Assembly (NCBI GenBank): GCA_963662175.1
Contig: OY759217.1
Span: 15,378,562 to 15,442,561 of the forward strand
Length of the DNA stretch: 64,000 bases
Source of the DNA: Aradus depressus
Taxonomy: Eukaryota; Arthropoda; Insecta; Hemiptera; Aradidae
Reading direction: 5' to 3'
The notes below the pieces were generated by a model. The model made no database searches. It was given only the letters and a program-made list of their open reading frames with translations, and was not told where the DNA came from. The translations under genes were made by a program, and so were the position numbers. Positions 9,156-19,542 of the stretch are shown piece after piece (within the stretch, counting starts at the first letter, position 1; each line of letters opens with the position of its first letter).

Positions 9156-12100
9156 CTACGAAATATCTCGGAGGGGGAGGAGTTTGTGAACAGCTTCTAT
9201 TCTTGAAAATAATGTAGAATACTCTTCAAAGGTGAGTGCACGATCTCCGATGAGTCGATGAAGCAACGACTTGGCGGATTTGATGGCACTCTCCCATAAC
9301 CCTCCGAAGTGAGGAGTATAAGGGGGATTGAAGGACCATAATACTTGACGATTCGATAAATTATCGAAAATACTTGTATGATGGGACTGAAGGAACTTAT
9401 GAAGTTCCTGCAGTTGACGAGAGGCTCCAACGAAGTTACGTCCGCAATCAGAGATGATCTGAGAGGGAAGACCTCGACGTGCGATGAATCTATCAAAGGT
9501 TGCAAGAAATGCTTCAGTGGTGAGTTCCGAGACGAACTCCAAATGCACTGCCTTGGTGGTAGAGCACACAAAAAGACACAGGTACCCCTTATAATGAGGG
9601 GATTTACGCAACTTACTGGTTTTCACAGGAAAGGGGCCAGCATAATCAACACCAGTAGTCAGAAAGGGACGCTGAACTGTCACACGGTGAGCGGGAAGAT
9701 CTGCCATGATCGGATGAAAGGGTGAGGCTCGACACAGGTGACATGTTGCGCATGCATGAATGCATTTACGGAGAAGGCCATGTAATGACTGTAACGACGA
9801 AGTACCGCCCACCCTACAGAGCCCCAATGGATCGAGAAATGGGTGCTCGTGCTCCTGGAGTTGTTCGGTGGTTCTTGAACGCCAGTACATGTGATGATAT
9901 TCACGATGAGAGGGATGAAGAAGAACTTGTCTGTACATCATCTTGATATCAGAGCAGAGGGCTATACGATGGAATCGGAACGAAGACAAAATAGCCGAGA
10001 CGTTACGCTGTAACTTGGGTCCACTGAGCAGTCGATCATTGAGTGATAGACCAGTGGAATCAGGAGCAGAACCATTGAAAACCACACGGAGTTTGGTGGT
10101 GGTGCTGTCCAACTTTAATACGCCATGATGAAGAATGACGTAATTTGATGGTTTAGGGGCCGAGGACATATGCGAGAGGGATATGTACTCAGACATGAAG
10201 CTTCTATAATCTTCATACTTCTTGGGGTCCTTAGACAACCGGGTTTCTAGAGAATAGAAAAACGTGAGGGAGCGTTTAGTATTAGACGCTAACGGAGAAG
10301 CACCGGGCCTAAACGGGAGTGCAACGACATATCTACCAGTTTCTGTTCGGGTATGGGTGACCTTGAAGGATTCTTCACAAAAGTCATACGAGGGGTTATT
10401 TGGCAACGGGTTGTCAATTTCCTCTGTTTGCCAAAACTTGACGAGGGTGTCATTTACATCTTCACAAGTGGCTAACAATGACTGAGAGGGACTCAGAGAC
10501 ACATTACCAGTTACAGAGCCAGTTATTACCCAACCAAAATATGTGCTTATGGCGGATGGATTACCTTTGAGCAGCATAGGGGTCGCAGAGTCATTGAGAA
10601 TCTCTTGATACAAATCGGCACCTATAAGGAGGTCGACTTTTGAGGATTTAAAAAACTGACTGTCAGCTAATTCGAGGTTTTTAAAGCGCCTCACAAAGTC
10701 TTCAGGCAACGAAACAGATGGCATGTTACCGGATATCTTTGGCATCACGAGAGCATTGACATTAAAAGACTTGTCACAGAGCCGAGACTTCAAACAACAA
10801 GACACTTGGCCTATGGGCTTACTGGTGGTCTGTCCTATGCCAGTGAGATATCTAGAAGTAGATGAGGGTTTAAGACCGAGGGTCTGGGTGGCCGACGAAG
10901 TCAAAATAGATACTTGTGATCCAGGGTCACAAAATGCTCTGAAAGGGTAAAACAATTGGTCACTGCCTCTTATCAATACCTGAGCTGTTCCAAGGAGGAC
11001 AGTAGAAGGGGCAGAGGATGTGGCTTCGTAGTGGCATGACATCACTTGAGACTCTTGAGCTGGTTTGGGGGGCACCGGTTGCGTGCCTACGCCACTGGCT
11101 AGGGGACGTTTCGGTGAACCATCCATGTTGACGGGGTGCAACATAGTGTGGTGATTCCTGGAAGAACAATGTTGACATACCTTGGTGGAAGGGCATTGTT
11201 TACGTGGATGTGTGCCTGTGCAGTTGAAGCAACGATTCCACTTTCGCAAAAGTTGATATTTGTTATCAACTGGAAGGGAGAGAAACGATAAACATCTTGA
11301 AAGAGTATGGGGCGCACTACAGTGCGGACATGAGAAACTAACAGGCGAATGGGGTCTAAATTTTCCATTAGAAGACGGATTAATATTTTCTGGGCTGCTT
11401 AACCTAGATTTACTAGTGCTAGCGGAACTTAACATAAGAGTTTGAGCTTTATTCCAGTTACTAACTGGACATTTGCTTGGGGGAGCAAGTTCGTACGACC
11501 TTTCTTGATTCGTTACAAAATCAATTAAATCTTGATAGGCTGGTAAACAATTAGCTTCTTGCCTGGATTCAAAGGTTCGACTAGTAATAGGGTCTAAATT
11601 ACGAAGAGCTAATGAAAATAAAAGAAAATCCGCTAAATTAGGCACATTAGAAGCTTTAATAGCGTTCACATTATTTTGATGAACTTGCAGAAAATTCTTA
11701 AGCCCATCATAGGATGGTTTGGATATAGACTGGAAATCCAAAATATTTTGTAAATAATATGTTAATAGGCGTCGCTTATTAGCATATCGCATTTTTAGGG
11801 CTTCATACGCAAGGGTGTAATTTTCTTCCATCAAAGGGAGAGATGCAACTAACGATAACGCTTCGCCCTTCAGAGCGGCTCGTAAATAGTGAAATTTCTG
11901 CAACTGATTGAGAGAACTATTACTATGAACCAAAGAGTCATATAGAGATATAAACTCTTGCCACTTAGAAATTTCGCCATTATAAACAGGAATGTTAATG
12001 CGAGGTAAAACTGATTGGGATTGATGTGCCGAAGGTGCGATAATATGGTCTACAGGTGTTTGTCTTTTACACCTCAAGTAGTTGGCTCGAGTTATGTCAA

Positions 12101-12314
12101 CAAGCTGGTCAAACGCAAGCTGTACCTTAGTTATCTCCACAGACTTAGATTCGTGCTTTGTTGCATGCACTTTTAGAAGGATAAGCTCTTGTTGAATTGC
12201 ACTGAACTGTGAGCCTAGATCACTTAAGCGCTGATAAGCCGGAGTGAAATCGTCCAAAGTGTCAACGGTTAACCGCTTGGACTCATTAAGGGTCGCACTG
12301 ACCTGCGAAAACAC
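9156..12314 (-). pseudogene. BEL/Pao gag-pro-RT(partial)-integrase fusion frame
   Basis: A 1,052-codon open frame. In order: a BEL/Pao gag domain (about 100-280, with WQEFISLYDSLVH), cysteine/histidine knuckles (CFNCTGTHPRKQC at about 362-374, then CQHC...H), an aspartic protease (FCDPGSQVSIL, about 461-471), the start of reverse transcriptase (KLRVVFNGSA), then an abrupt jump to integrase (VDYAGPF, SDCGRNF and the E of GLWESAIKSAK). The RT catalytic YxDD and the whole RNase H are deleted, yet the frame stays open. A likely true ATG at 12391-12393 (MSKKEEE...) is one frameshift upstream. An intact BEL protein is usually well over 1,500 residues. Confidence 0.9.
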
Positions 12315-12974
12315 TAATTCCCTACTAGCAAGGGCAGTCTGCTATTTTCACACCGATCTTTGAAAGTTCGGATTCTTCTTCCTTCTTCGACATGATGGAA
12401 AAAGTTGTGTCAAAACAAAACAAAAAAATAATGAGGGGGTGCTTACTGGCTACCTAAAATAAAAATAAATTGAACAAATACAAAAGGGGCGATAAAGCTG
12501 CTTGGCTACGCTACAACCAAATATAAAAAGAGGGGCAACATTAAATCAAAATTACAAAGAGGGGGGGGGGGGGGGGGTATGCTGGCTGGATACGCCACAA
12601 ACAAAATAAACATGAGAAGGACCAGCATTGAAAGATAATTAAGAAGGGGGGTACGGGTTTATGCTAGCTGGATACGCTACAAACAAAAATAAAGAATGAA
12701 GAGGGCTACGCACTGAATAAATTAACAAATTGTAATTTAACCAGGGTAGAAACTAAGACTGGGATAATACATAAACAATCCTAAGTATGAAGGGATTACC
12801 TGTCGTACTTAACGAAACAAACCGAACAAAACTTGCAAAAATACTAAAATTCAGTTTCTATTCGGTTGGACCGAAATGTAAAATACTAAATATATATATT
12901 AGCCCGGCTGGAATAAAATTCATATCCTTGCCCGGTAGGACCAAAATGCATATCCTAGCCCGGTAGGACCAAAA
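12315..12974. other. BEL/Pao 5' leader
   Basis: Non-coding sequence between the gag frame and the LTR. It holds three diverged repeats of a unit ending in GGCTACGC..ACAA, a poly-G tract near 12563, and tandem copies of a CCGGTAGGACCAAAATG motif next to the LTR. Confidence 0.6.
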
Positions 12975-13591
12975 TGTAGGCGCCATTGCCGATTTATCTA
13001 ATCAGGGTGGAGCATACGGAGGGGGGGTTTTGAACAGTGGACTGTATTAATTGAAATGTACTATATATAAACACTTACCACTTTCCAGGCAGAGCCCTCC
13101 TCGCCCAGGGGCATCTAAACAAATTACAAATTGCTGGCCAGCGATTGCTATTGTATTAAATACCTTACTGGACGGAAGTCTGGACGTTCTGGCTGGAGCA
13201 GGCAAACTGGGGCCTCAGGGGGAGGCAACGAGACAAAGAGAAAACTGGGGCTTGGTAAGCAACTGGGAACAGACACGATACTGGGGCCTTTGAGGCAACG
13301 GGAACACACTAGGACTTGGGGCCGTGTAGGCAACGGGAACAGACTACTGGGGCCTTAGAGGCAACGGGAGACAACCTCAGGGAGAGGCATCCAAAGGACA
13401 ACTGGGGACAGACTAAACTGGGGCCGTGTGGGCAACGGGGACAGACTAAACTGGGGCCGTGTGGGCAACGGGGACAGACTGAGGAGTACAGAGGGTACTA
13501 ATCCTCATCTGGACAACAAGTGGGAGGGGGTACCTAATCTTACAAAATAATAAATAAAACTGGTGGCAAATTCAAGCAACTCGCCTGAACA
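12975..13591 (-). mobile_element. BEL/Pao LTR (copy B), 5' LTR of the deleted element
   Basis: Matches 5262-5878 with only a few substitutions and no indels. Its outer side continues into polymerase sequence exactly as in copy A. Its inner side adjoins the BEL leader, so it acts as the 5' LTR. Confidence 0.9.
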
Positions 13592-14295
13592 ATATTGTTT
13601 CAGAAGGTAAACATATACTATAAGGTTTTAAGAGGCTCTCAAAATCGGCATATATTACTATTGGTAATCTATATTGGTAATGATAATTTTTAAATTTCAA
13701 TATAGGTAAATATTCTTTATTAATTTCGTTATTAAACGAATCAGGCATTATCACCCGAACAGGCTTATGTTCGCAGCATTCTTTTTTATGGCTGTTTAAC
13801 CGTTGTTTCGAATGGAAAAATATTAAACATCTTTTACAAATATGTATTTTCCTAGTATTACATGTAATTTGAGATCTTACTATTTTTGATAAAGATGTGA
13901 TGTATGCATAATGAAATATTTCATTATTGGTGATAAGAAGTAAGTCAAAATGATTCTTCATCTCTTTTGTTGTAACTTTTAAAGGATAAATATTCATATT
14001 GTCATTATAGGCATAAATATTTATGGATACCTTATTATTTTTTTCAAATTTCGATATTTGTTGTATCGGAGCTGGGAAATTAATACCACTAAAATTGAAT
14101 TTTGATTCTAGTGCAAAATATCTGTGATTTACCCTTTCCCTATGAGGACCGTTTACATACCGACTTAATATTGCCCATTTGAAGCAATATATATCATTAT
14201 TTTTAGGATTTATAATAGCTTTTTTGCTAGCTAATTTTTTTGGAAGTTTTAAATAAGATGAACCTCTTAATGGGGTAAATTTATTAATTCGTAAA
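13592..14295 (-). pseudogene. Polymerase 5' fragment (copy B)
   Basis: Exact counterpart of 5879-6582, carrying the N-terminal zinc-finger-like region and exonuclease motif I. The rest of the gene is absent because the LTR and BEL body follow. Confidence 0.9.
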
Positions 14296-14430
14296 ATTTA
14301 AAAAAAAACCAACACTAGTTTTAATTATGTATAAGTATCAAAAATCTATAAAAGTAAAAATATGATTCTATTATGTTTTATATACGAATATATGATTCTA
14401 TATGGAATAAACAACAAAAATTATAACTTA

Positions 14431-15243
14431 TTAAAAACGCCTAAATCCATACAAGCTTTTGGTTTCTTTTGTAACTCCCGGAATTTTCAGAAGTTTTGAT
14501 TCGGCCAGTTTAATCATCCCATTTAAATCTTTATATAAAGTATCTTTTTTCGAGTCTGTTAAAAAATATAATTTTTTATTAACATGCTTCCACCAGTCGT
14601 TTGATGGAGTATCACTCAAATCTTTTAAATCACTAATTTCGATTTTAACCAAATGTGTCCCATTTGCTTCACCGGGTGTACTAATTTTATGGGAATTTCC
14701 ATTCGAATTAATTGTTAAACTTTGCCGGATCAAAACTTCCTCCAATTTCCTTTTCTTACTTTCGAATAAAAAATCTAAAATATCCTCTGAATCGGATAAA
14801 TCAGAGTTCTCGTCAATAGTGATTGTTTCTGAACTAGTTCTACTCATACAAGGTATAGAGCTAGTGGCAGAAATTCTAGAAATAACTTTACGCTTAATAG
14901 ATTTTTGCTGCTTAACCAATAGCCGACTAATCATTTTAATAATTTCGTCGGCATTTTTAGAATCATATACTTCGACGGACCCGGCGACAAGTTCCTTAAT
15001 TACGTCTAAGCAGACCTCTTCAGCACCCAAGTCAAAATATTGCGCCTGTTGGCTGTCTTCAATTTTACATTTATATTTAATTAGTACATTGAATAAATTA
15101 TCAATGATACTTGTTTTCCCACTATCCACTAAAATTTTCGGGTCTTTTTTTAATATTAATAAAACAGAATCCCATTCACGGATTGTAGTGAGCCCCAATT
15201 CTAAAATCCGTATTATCAGGGATAAAATTGGTACAGCAGCCAT
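14431..15243 (-). CDS. 270-aa orphan protein with acidic SIM-like patch (copy B)
   Basis: Identical in translation to the gene at 6718-7530, with the same upstream intron-like and TATA-like signals. Two intact copies and one truncated copy therefore exist in this element. It is divergently paired with the only intact dUTPase, so this is the copy in the presumably original gene order. No known family; nuclear localisation is inferred from KKRK only. Confidence 0.7.
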   Translation of the reverse strand: MAAVPILSLIIRILELGLTTIREWDSVLLILKKDPKILVDSGKTSIIDNLFNVLIKYKCKIEDSQQAQYFDLGAEEVCLDVIKELVAGSVEVYDSKNADEIIKMISRLLVKQQKSIKRKVISRISATSSIPCMSRTSSETITIDENSDLSDSEDILDFLFESKKRKLEEVLIRQSLTINSNGNSHKISTPGEANGTHLVKIEISDLKDLSDTPSNDWWKHVNKKLYFLTDSKKDTLYKDLNGMIKLAESKLLKIPGVTKETKSLYGFRRF

Positions 15244-15920
15244 ACTATGAACAAAAAATTCTTACTGTAATAATGTATGCTATTAAAATAACATTTCTAA
15301 GTCAATTCAAAGAATACTCACGTTGAAGGAGAATAATTGACACAGTGAAAGAAAACTTGGGAACACAAAACAAACTGTTGATATTAGTTCATTTTCAACG
15401 AGTTTATATACTACTTTCGGATATCTCTTAACCTTGTTATTGTTATTTTTCTTTAGACTATGCACTTTTTAATACATATCTTCAAATTCCTTCAACTGTT
15501 TTTCAATGTTTATCTAAATGATTATAAAATAATAGGAAGCATTTTCTAATCTTTTTTACCAAATTAATACTGGCAATAACCTTTGAACTCGTTGCAATCA
15601 GCCTCAGCATGTTTCTTAATTTGTTTACGAAATGCGTGTTATTCGGCCTTGTTTACTGATATTTTTGCCTTAACCTATGCACTTTAATATCATCAAATTC
15701 TTCCTTGTTTTCCAACTTTTTATCTTTACAATTATAAGAATGCATTTTCTATTTTATCCATATTTCAACATCCTTCTCAATCATTTGATATGTTATCAAC
15801 AATAATATTTTTAAAATGCGTTATCTAAGCGTATATATACTGTATATAAAAACTTATACTATCCCCTATTGACTTTAATATTTTAGCCCGTATAATATTG
15901 TCAAGTTTGTTAGTTAAAAT

Positions 15921-16352
15921 ATGAGTCAATTATTATTTCAGAAATTATCCCCCCTCGCCACTTCACCTACTCGAAACACTCCACTCTCTGCAGGTATGGA
16001 TTTATATAGTGCCTACACGGTGACCATTCCCCCCAGGCAAAGAAGATTAATTCCAACCGATCTTCGAATTATTTTGCCAAAAGGACATTATGGTAGAATC
16101 GCACCTCGGAGTGGATTGTCTTTACAAAACATTGATATTGGGGCAGGTGTAATCGATTATGACTACACCGGCAATATCGGGATAATAGTAATAAACAATA
16201 ATGATATGGACTTTAAGGTTACATACAAAATGAAAATAGCGCAGCTAATTTGTGAACAAATTACAATTCCTGCTATTATTGAATTGTCTTCCATTGAAAA
16301 TATGCCAGAAACACCAAGAGGTGCTCTTGGTTTTGGTTCATCTGGCAATTAA
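15921..16352 (+). CDS. dut: dUTPase (dUTP diphosphatase), trimeric type
   Basis: A 143-residue frame, the usual length for the homotrimeric family. All five motifs are visible: SAGMDLYSA (23-31), RIAPRSGLS (59-67), GVIDYDYTGNI (76-86, with the catalytic aspartate region), YKMKIAQLICEQ (102-113), and the C-terminal TPRGALGFGSSG (131-142). The last motif has leucine where a glycine is common. The family hydrolyses dUTP to dUMP and pyrophosphate, limiting uracil in newly made DNA. A TATA-like box lies about 70 bases upstream. The frame is intact, unlike the polymerase. dUTPase is common in large DNA viruses and some retroelements but is not a standard Polinton gene. Confidence 0.93.
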   Translation: MSQLLFQKLSPLATSPTRNTPLSAGMDLYSAYTVTIPPRQRRLIPTDLRIILPKGHYGRIAPRSGLSLQNIDIGAGVIDYDYTGNIGIIVINNNDMDFKVTYKMKIAQLICEQITIPAIIELSSIENMPETPRGALGFGSSGN

Positions 16353-17488
16353 TCAACGTTTTTTTATTATGATAAATGTTAAAAGTATATTATTTTAAAT
16401 TTTCTCCAAATACAATGTATTATAAAAAAAAAATAACATTCAAAGCGCTGTTAGCGAACTTGTTACATTGAGCATCATAGCTACATAATATTCAATGTAA
16501 TAGGCTAACCACAGCGCTATGAATGTTATTTGTATTCTCAGAGCATCAAATAATCTCATAACATTAAGTATATATTATTAACTCTGTGTAATTAATTTTT
16601 GTATAAATTATATGTATAATTGATAATATTTCAATAAAAATTGTTAAAGCGTTTTTTTGAAACATAATGTATATGTAAATATAATTCAATAAATACTTTA
16701 TCACAAAATGCTTAAATTACTCGTAACCCCCGCGAAATTCAATAGTAGTACAGGATGGAAAAAGAAAACATAAAAATTTAATATGTTATTTATTTTAACG
16801 CAAATATGCGATATATTCTTGAAATGAATAAGTACTCATATAGTCCTATGATTAATTATGAAATCTTCAGAAAATACTAGATGCCTACTTGCTTTATGCC
16901 AGTCTATCTTCTCTAATTCCCAATTGATATTATCTTGGGATTCGTATATCATTTTCGCCTGTTAAGTCTTCCGCACCCAAATTGATTTCAAGACAACTCA
17001 TCTTTTGTCTGATTCGCTATAGCCTGAATACGATTTTCAGATCCTTTCTTGTACGGTGTTACGCTCTAAACAATTTTTTCACTCTCCACAAAGGAGAAAA
17101 TTTACATGCCAGGATATCAAATAAAAAAAATCCCCTTATTTCCTAAGTAATTTAAAAAAGCTTGATTTTGCTAAAGCCCACCTTTACAAGCTTGTTAACC
17201 CTCTTACGTTATGGGCTGTGACGTTGTTAACACTATTATAGTATGCCCTCAGTGACGTATTGTAATGTCATCATAGGCAATTTTTATCAATACCGCCCCC
17301 CCCCCCCCCCCAAGATACTCCTACGCATGAAGATTCATTCTAATGTGTACACAAGATAGTTATCAATGAATGAGAACTATTATCTTTTACTACTGCCTTT
17401 AAAAAAACTATTTTACAAACACCCCATTCATAATAAGGAAGCAAATAGTGTTTTTACTATTGTTTACCAACTAGGCTCCGTTATCTAT
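16353..17488. other. Right non-coding part of the Polinton-like element
   Basis: AT-rich, with no frame of useful length. It includes a long hairpin (16432-16530) and a poly-C run near 17297. Around 16870-17060 the minus strand has short broken frames that could be a decayed gene, but none can be named. Confidence 0.6.
16432..16530. repeat. Imperfect hairpin downstream of dUTPase
   Basis: Outer arms of 19 bp (16432-16450 and 16512-16530, AATAACATTCAAAGCGCTG with one mismatch) pair. Inner segments around TTACATTGA / TCAATGTAA pair partially. It could be a small fold-back insertion or a structural signal of the element. Confidence 0.7.
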
Positions 17489-17819
17489 CCAATTAAAAAT
17501 AATGAATTGCATTTTTTCTAATCTGTTTTTATTGACTTGTTTACGAACATCTTATCTATCCCCATTGAAAATACATAGGTGTATGTTCTGGGACGCATTC
17601 CTTACTTTTCTAGGACACAAATTCCTCAAAACCCGGATGTATGTCCTGGGACATTGGGCTTGAAATATCAAGTCCTGTGACGTAGCTAAGCATGTTATCT
17701 CGCCTGTCAGCCAATCAGCGTGCCAGGATGGGGCGGACACACCCCCAAACTTCATTCTGTGACGTCGCTAAGTCCCTTGATCGTTATCTGTGTCCCAGGA
17801 CATACATTTCTATACTACT
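17489..17819 (-). repeat. Right terminal inverted repeat of the Polinton-like element
   Basis: Inverted copy of 366-696. Similarity stops abruptly at 17489, matching the stop at 696 on the left. The element ends CTATACTACT, followed directly by the second TATACT target-site copy. Confidence 0.95.
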
Positions 17820-17825
17820 TATACT
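17820..17825. repeat. Target-site duplication, right copy (TATACT)
   Basis: Six bases immediately outside the right TIR, identical to 360-365. Confidence 0.9.
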
Positions 17826-18302
17826 TTATTTTATTTTGCGTCTAGACGTTGTTCTGGTCACAACGAACCGCGTTTTTATCATTATTAATAAAGAAAAAGC
17901 GTGCATTTCGCTGTTATTGCTTTGTGCAACTAAACGGTCAGTCAACCGCCGTAGGTGGGTCAAAGATTGGATTACAAGAAGAGATCATTATTCTCATGTA
18001 ACATTACTTAGAGAAATTTCTCTAAGTGATTCCAACGATTACTGTAATTATTTTCGAATGAACGTTCACACGTTCCACAACCTCAAAGAAATGCTTGAAC
18101 CTCTTTTAAGACGCCAAGACACAAATATGAGAGATGCAATCAGCGTAGAAGATAAATTGGCGGTTACTCTACGGTACTTAGCGACCGGTCGGAACTTTGA
18201 AGATCTCAAGTTTTCGGCAATGATGGGACCAAGAACGATAAGTTACGCAGTGATAGAAACTTGTGAGGCATTGATATACATTTTAAAGGATTACATGAAG
18301 GT
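17826..18302 (+). pseudogene. PIF/Harbinger transposase, first coding exon
   Basis: From about 17920 the frame contains a basic RRRWVKDWITRRD region, a FRMNVHTF segment, LLRRQDTNMRDAISVEDKLAVTLRYLATG and a TCEALIYILK segment, all in the order found at the N-terminus of Harbinger-type nucleases. A splice-donor-like AAG|GTAAGC follows at about 18300, consistent with an intron, but the DDE nuclease exons are not found downstream. The Polinton-like element interrupts the 5' region. Coding upstream of 17826 was replaced, so the apparent start inside the TIR is artificial. Confidence 0.8.
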
Positions 18303-18361
18303 AAGCGTACACATCACTTATTGTAAAACATTTTTTACATGCCGAATTATATAAGTTTTGA

Positions 18362-18711
18362 AATTAAAAGATGTGCCCTAATAATTCTGGAATATTACCT
18401 ATAGTTTTAGTTAATATTGAGGACTCTGTTGGTCCTTCTAATCTAGCTTTTACTTTATTCAACAAATGGTGATGGTTATTTGCTGCTGCTTGGTTTTCAG
18501 CATTGCAAGTATAGTTATAAACCGACTCTACTGTATCAGTGTAGGAAATGAGCCGGGTAGGGTCGCCATTAAAATTTGGAATGTGATCATAATCTTCCTT
18601 TCTAATGGGAGTGTTATATTCCGCTATCTCTGATTGGGGCCTATATATATTTAATGAGGATTTTTTTTTTAAATAATTTTCTTTTGTGCCTCAATGATGA
18701 TAAATTAAAAC
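18362..18711 (-). pseudogene. Errantivirus-like gag fragment (duplicate)
   Basis: Near-identical to 19213-19542 but with small differences, including extra T residues near 18661-18671 that disturb the start of the frame. The retained region includes the IPNFNGDPTRLISYTD-type segment. Confidence 0.6.
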
Positions 18712-18720
18712 AATGATAAA

Positions 18721-19182
18721 TTACAAGGGAATGAAATAAAACTTACAACTAATGATGAACCTTCTCATGAACCCTTGCATCCATTTTCTCCCTGGCCGAT
18801 TATCCTTGAATGGCGTTTCCCTTTTCATGGAGTCAATAATGTGTTTGATGCTATCTTTAAGCTGGGCAGCAGTGACAGGGAATCCTGTCCTAAACATTTT
18901 CATTATCCATTCAACCAGTCCTTCTTCTTCATTTTTTGACAGCACTGGGTCAGGACCCATTGTACATAAATATGGAGATTTACCCTTTACCTTATCATTA
19001 AGAGTTATACGCGGAACCTGATGTATTCGCGCAGAGGTGGCCATGGGCATCCCAGCCTTGCAGTCTTGAATTGCGGCTAACATGGCTTCTTCAGAGTAAT
19101 TTCATCTTGCATCTTTTGTGTGGGGTTTCTTCTTTTTCGCCTTGCTGTTTTGTAAAGTCTTGCTCTTCCGCCTGACTGCCAT
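18721..19182 (-). pseudogene. Pogo/CENP-B-type helix-turn-helix exon
   Basis: The minus strand opens with an ATG near 19182 and a lysine-rich leader. An in-frame TGA follows near 19102, then YSEEAMLAAIQDCKAG, VPRITLNDKVKGKSP, an EEGLVEWIMKM segment, GFPVTAAQL and NRPGRKWMQGFMRR. This is the psq/CENP-B DNA-binding pair of pogo-like transposases and their domesticated relatives. A GTAAGT donor-like site sits at the exon end near 18750. The DDE catalytic domain is absent. The in-frame stop argues against a working gene. Confidence 0.72.
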
Positions 19183-19212
19183 TTCAGACCACTGGAACAA
19201 ACACAACTTTAA

Positions 19213-19542
19213 TTAAAAGATGTGCCCTAATAATTCTGGAATATTACCTATAGTTTTAGTTAATATTGAGGACTCTGCTGGTCCTTCTAATCTAGCTTTT
19301 ACTTTATTCAACAAATGGTGATGGTTATTTGCTGCTGCTTGGTTTTCAGCATTGCAAGTATAGTTATAAACAAACTCTACTGTATCAGTGTAGGAAATGA
19401 GCCGAGTAGGGTCGCCATTAAAATTTGGAATGTGATCATAATCTTCCTTTCTAATGGGAGTGTTATATTCCGCCATCTCTGATTGGGGCCTATATATATT
19501 TAATGAGGATTTTTTTAAAAATAATTTTCTTTTGGGCCTCAA
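19213..19542 (-). pseudogene. Errantivirus-like Ty3/gypsy gag N-terminal fragment
   Basis: A 109-codon minus-strand frame about 275 bases downstream of a primer-binding-site-like sequence, the right place and orientation for gag. The segment IPNFNGDPTRLISYTDTVE resembles insect errantivirus gag capsid starts. It is truncated: no zinc knuckle or protease follows. Confidence 0.6.

Larger units (their letters stand above)
9028..12974 (-). mobile_element. BEL/Pao retrotransposon body, internally deleted
   Basis: This is minus-strand internal sequence running from the inner edge of the LTR at 12975 to a polypurine-tract-like AGGTGGGCGG near 9030-9045. The expected 3' LTR is missing at 9027. Just inside the 5' LTR is TGGTCCTACCGGGC, a possible primer site, repeated two to three times (about 12907-12970). 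A poly-G run lies at about 12563. Confidence 0.88.
12975..16105. repeat. Second copy of a 3.1-kb block (LTR-polB 5'-270 aa-dUTPase start)
   Basis: Matches 5262-8392 at a constant offset of 7,713 bp, with isolated substitutions only (for example near 5272 and 5335). The block includes part of a transposon and its host gene region, so it was duplicated after the LTR insertion, or it reflects joined haplotypes in the assembly. Confidence 0.92.
366..17819. mobile_element. Polinton/Maverick-like endogenous DNA element
   Basis: Both ends carry 331-bp inverted repeats, starting AGTAGTATAG and ending CTATACTACT. They are flanked by a perfect 6-bp duplication, TATACT, at 360-365 and 17820-17825. The TIRs differ at only a few positions, which implies a recent insertion. 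Cargo includes a protein-primed family B DNA polymerase (minus strand, broken), a 270-aa orphan gene (minus), a dUTPase (plus, intact) and small frames near the left end. A 6-bp TSD, AG/CT ends and this polymerase type are established Polinton/Maverick traits. No retroviral-type integrase, packaging ATPase, adenovirus-type protease or capsid gene was recognised, so the element is either non-autonomous or a divergent lineage. Two LTR insertions and a large rearrangement account for about half of its length. Confidence 0.88.

Noticed and set aside
10000..11450. Short plus-strand frames across the BEL/Pao body
   Set aside because: Shadows of the 1,052-codon minus frame.
17692..17825. Apparent N-terminus of the Harbinger frame inside the TIR
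   Set aside because: The frame happens to run through the Polinton-like TIR; the transposase homology begins only outside the insertion.
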